Shown piece by piece: positions 63,832-64,000 of a stretch of 64,000 nucleotides of DNA (positions within the stretch are counted from its first letter, which is position 1; each line of letters opens with the position of its first letter). This DNA is from Nocardia pneumoniae NBRC 100136. GTDB taxonomy: Bacteria > Actinomycetota > Actinomycetes > Mycobacteriales > Mycobacteriaceae. The stretch lies in assembly GCF_000308755.1 (NCBI RefSeq), contig NZ_BAGF01000027.1:186001-250000 (forward strand). Direction: 5' to 3'. Under the pieces are notes generated by a model. It saw only the letters and a list, made by a program, of their open reading frames with translations. It made no database searches and was not told the origin of the DNA. The position numbers and the translations under genes were made by a program.

Positions 63832-64000
63832 GCGGCCCGGGGAGGTTCCGCGGGTACCCACCCGCTGTGGCGACCGACCTGAACCGCGTGGGTTCTGTTG
63901 GACTGGTCGACTGCGACGGCCACGCTGATGTCCCGGGCGGGCACGTTGCCGGATCTTGATGCCGCAGCTCCGTCACCGCCTGTTCCCGGGTCATCTGCGC
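63832..64000. other. 169 bases after protein B, no gene called
   Basis: No frame has a firm start or product. A minus-strand frame runs in from the right edge and overlaps the end of protein B; it could be a gene's far end, but the visible part is not recognisable. The window ends here. Confidence 0.3.

Noticed and set aside
63698..63994. A minus-strand 98-residue frame at the right edge
   Set aside because: It runs back over the end of protein B and has no homology; the visible part cannot support a gene call.

Overview
The window is GC-rich actinobacterial DNA, most likely from Nocardia or a close relative in the Mycobacteriales. The evidence is the neighbourhood panB, a CaeA-type esterase, glnA2, glnE, DUF4191, RDD and glnA1, which I recall from Mycobacterium tuberculosis. 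Many lipoproteins, GTG starts, an LpqS-like copper-box gene and proteins resembling type VII (ESX) secretion substrates agree with this. The genus is an inference.

Layout. 0-8 kb: the tail of an acyltransferase-like gene and a two-module NRPS (C-A-PCP-C-A-PCP-TE) whose first A domain carries the EntF-type serine code. 7.6-17.3 kb: an XRE regulator with a divergent membrane gene, two GNATs, an alpha/beta hydrolase, the RNase P RNA gene, an RNB ribonuclease, and a lipoprotein/proline iminopeptidase/CHAD operon. 17.5-24.7 kb: panB, CaeA-like esterase, glnA2 and glnE. 24.7-48.9 kb: accessory DNA. It holds a coupled CysK-like/MFS/GNAT operon, an LpqS-like gene behind a perfect TACCC-N5-GGGTA box, a SUKH-4-like gene coupled to a large exported protein, an HxlR/isochorismatase group, and a SLATT-like membrane protein followed by a 1407-residue TIR-nSTAND-TM-WD40 protein. 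A RibH2-type lumazine synthase in a hydrolase operon and a Ser/Thr kinase close this part. 48.9-52.3 kb: DUF4191, DUF2568, RDD and glnA1, the last behind a double GlnR operator. 52.4-64 kb: a second accessory region with a YbaB-like gene, small overlapping genes, two mosaic 712-residue paralogues that look like ESX substrates, two glycosyltransferases and an EF-G2-type GTPase.

How the genes work together. GlnA1 makes glutamine, GlnE adenylylates it on a tyrosine that is present here, and the operator upstream fits nitrogen control by GlnR. GlnA2 lacks that tyrosine. The strongest candidate for an undescribed system is the SLATT plus TIR-nSTAND-WD40 pair, which has the parts of a sensor, an NTPase switch, an NAD-directed effector and a membrane effector. 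The second is the ESX-like cassette: two substrates share a nearly identical core and a papain-like C-terminal domain that seems to lack its catalytic cysteine, but have unrelated N-termini and different linkers. No transposase, integrase, CRISPR array or tRNA was recognised.
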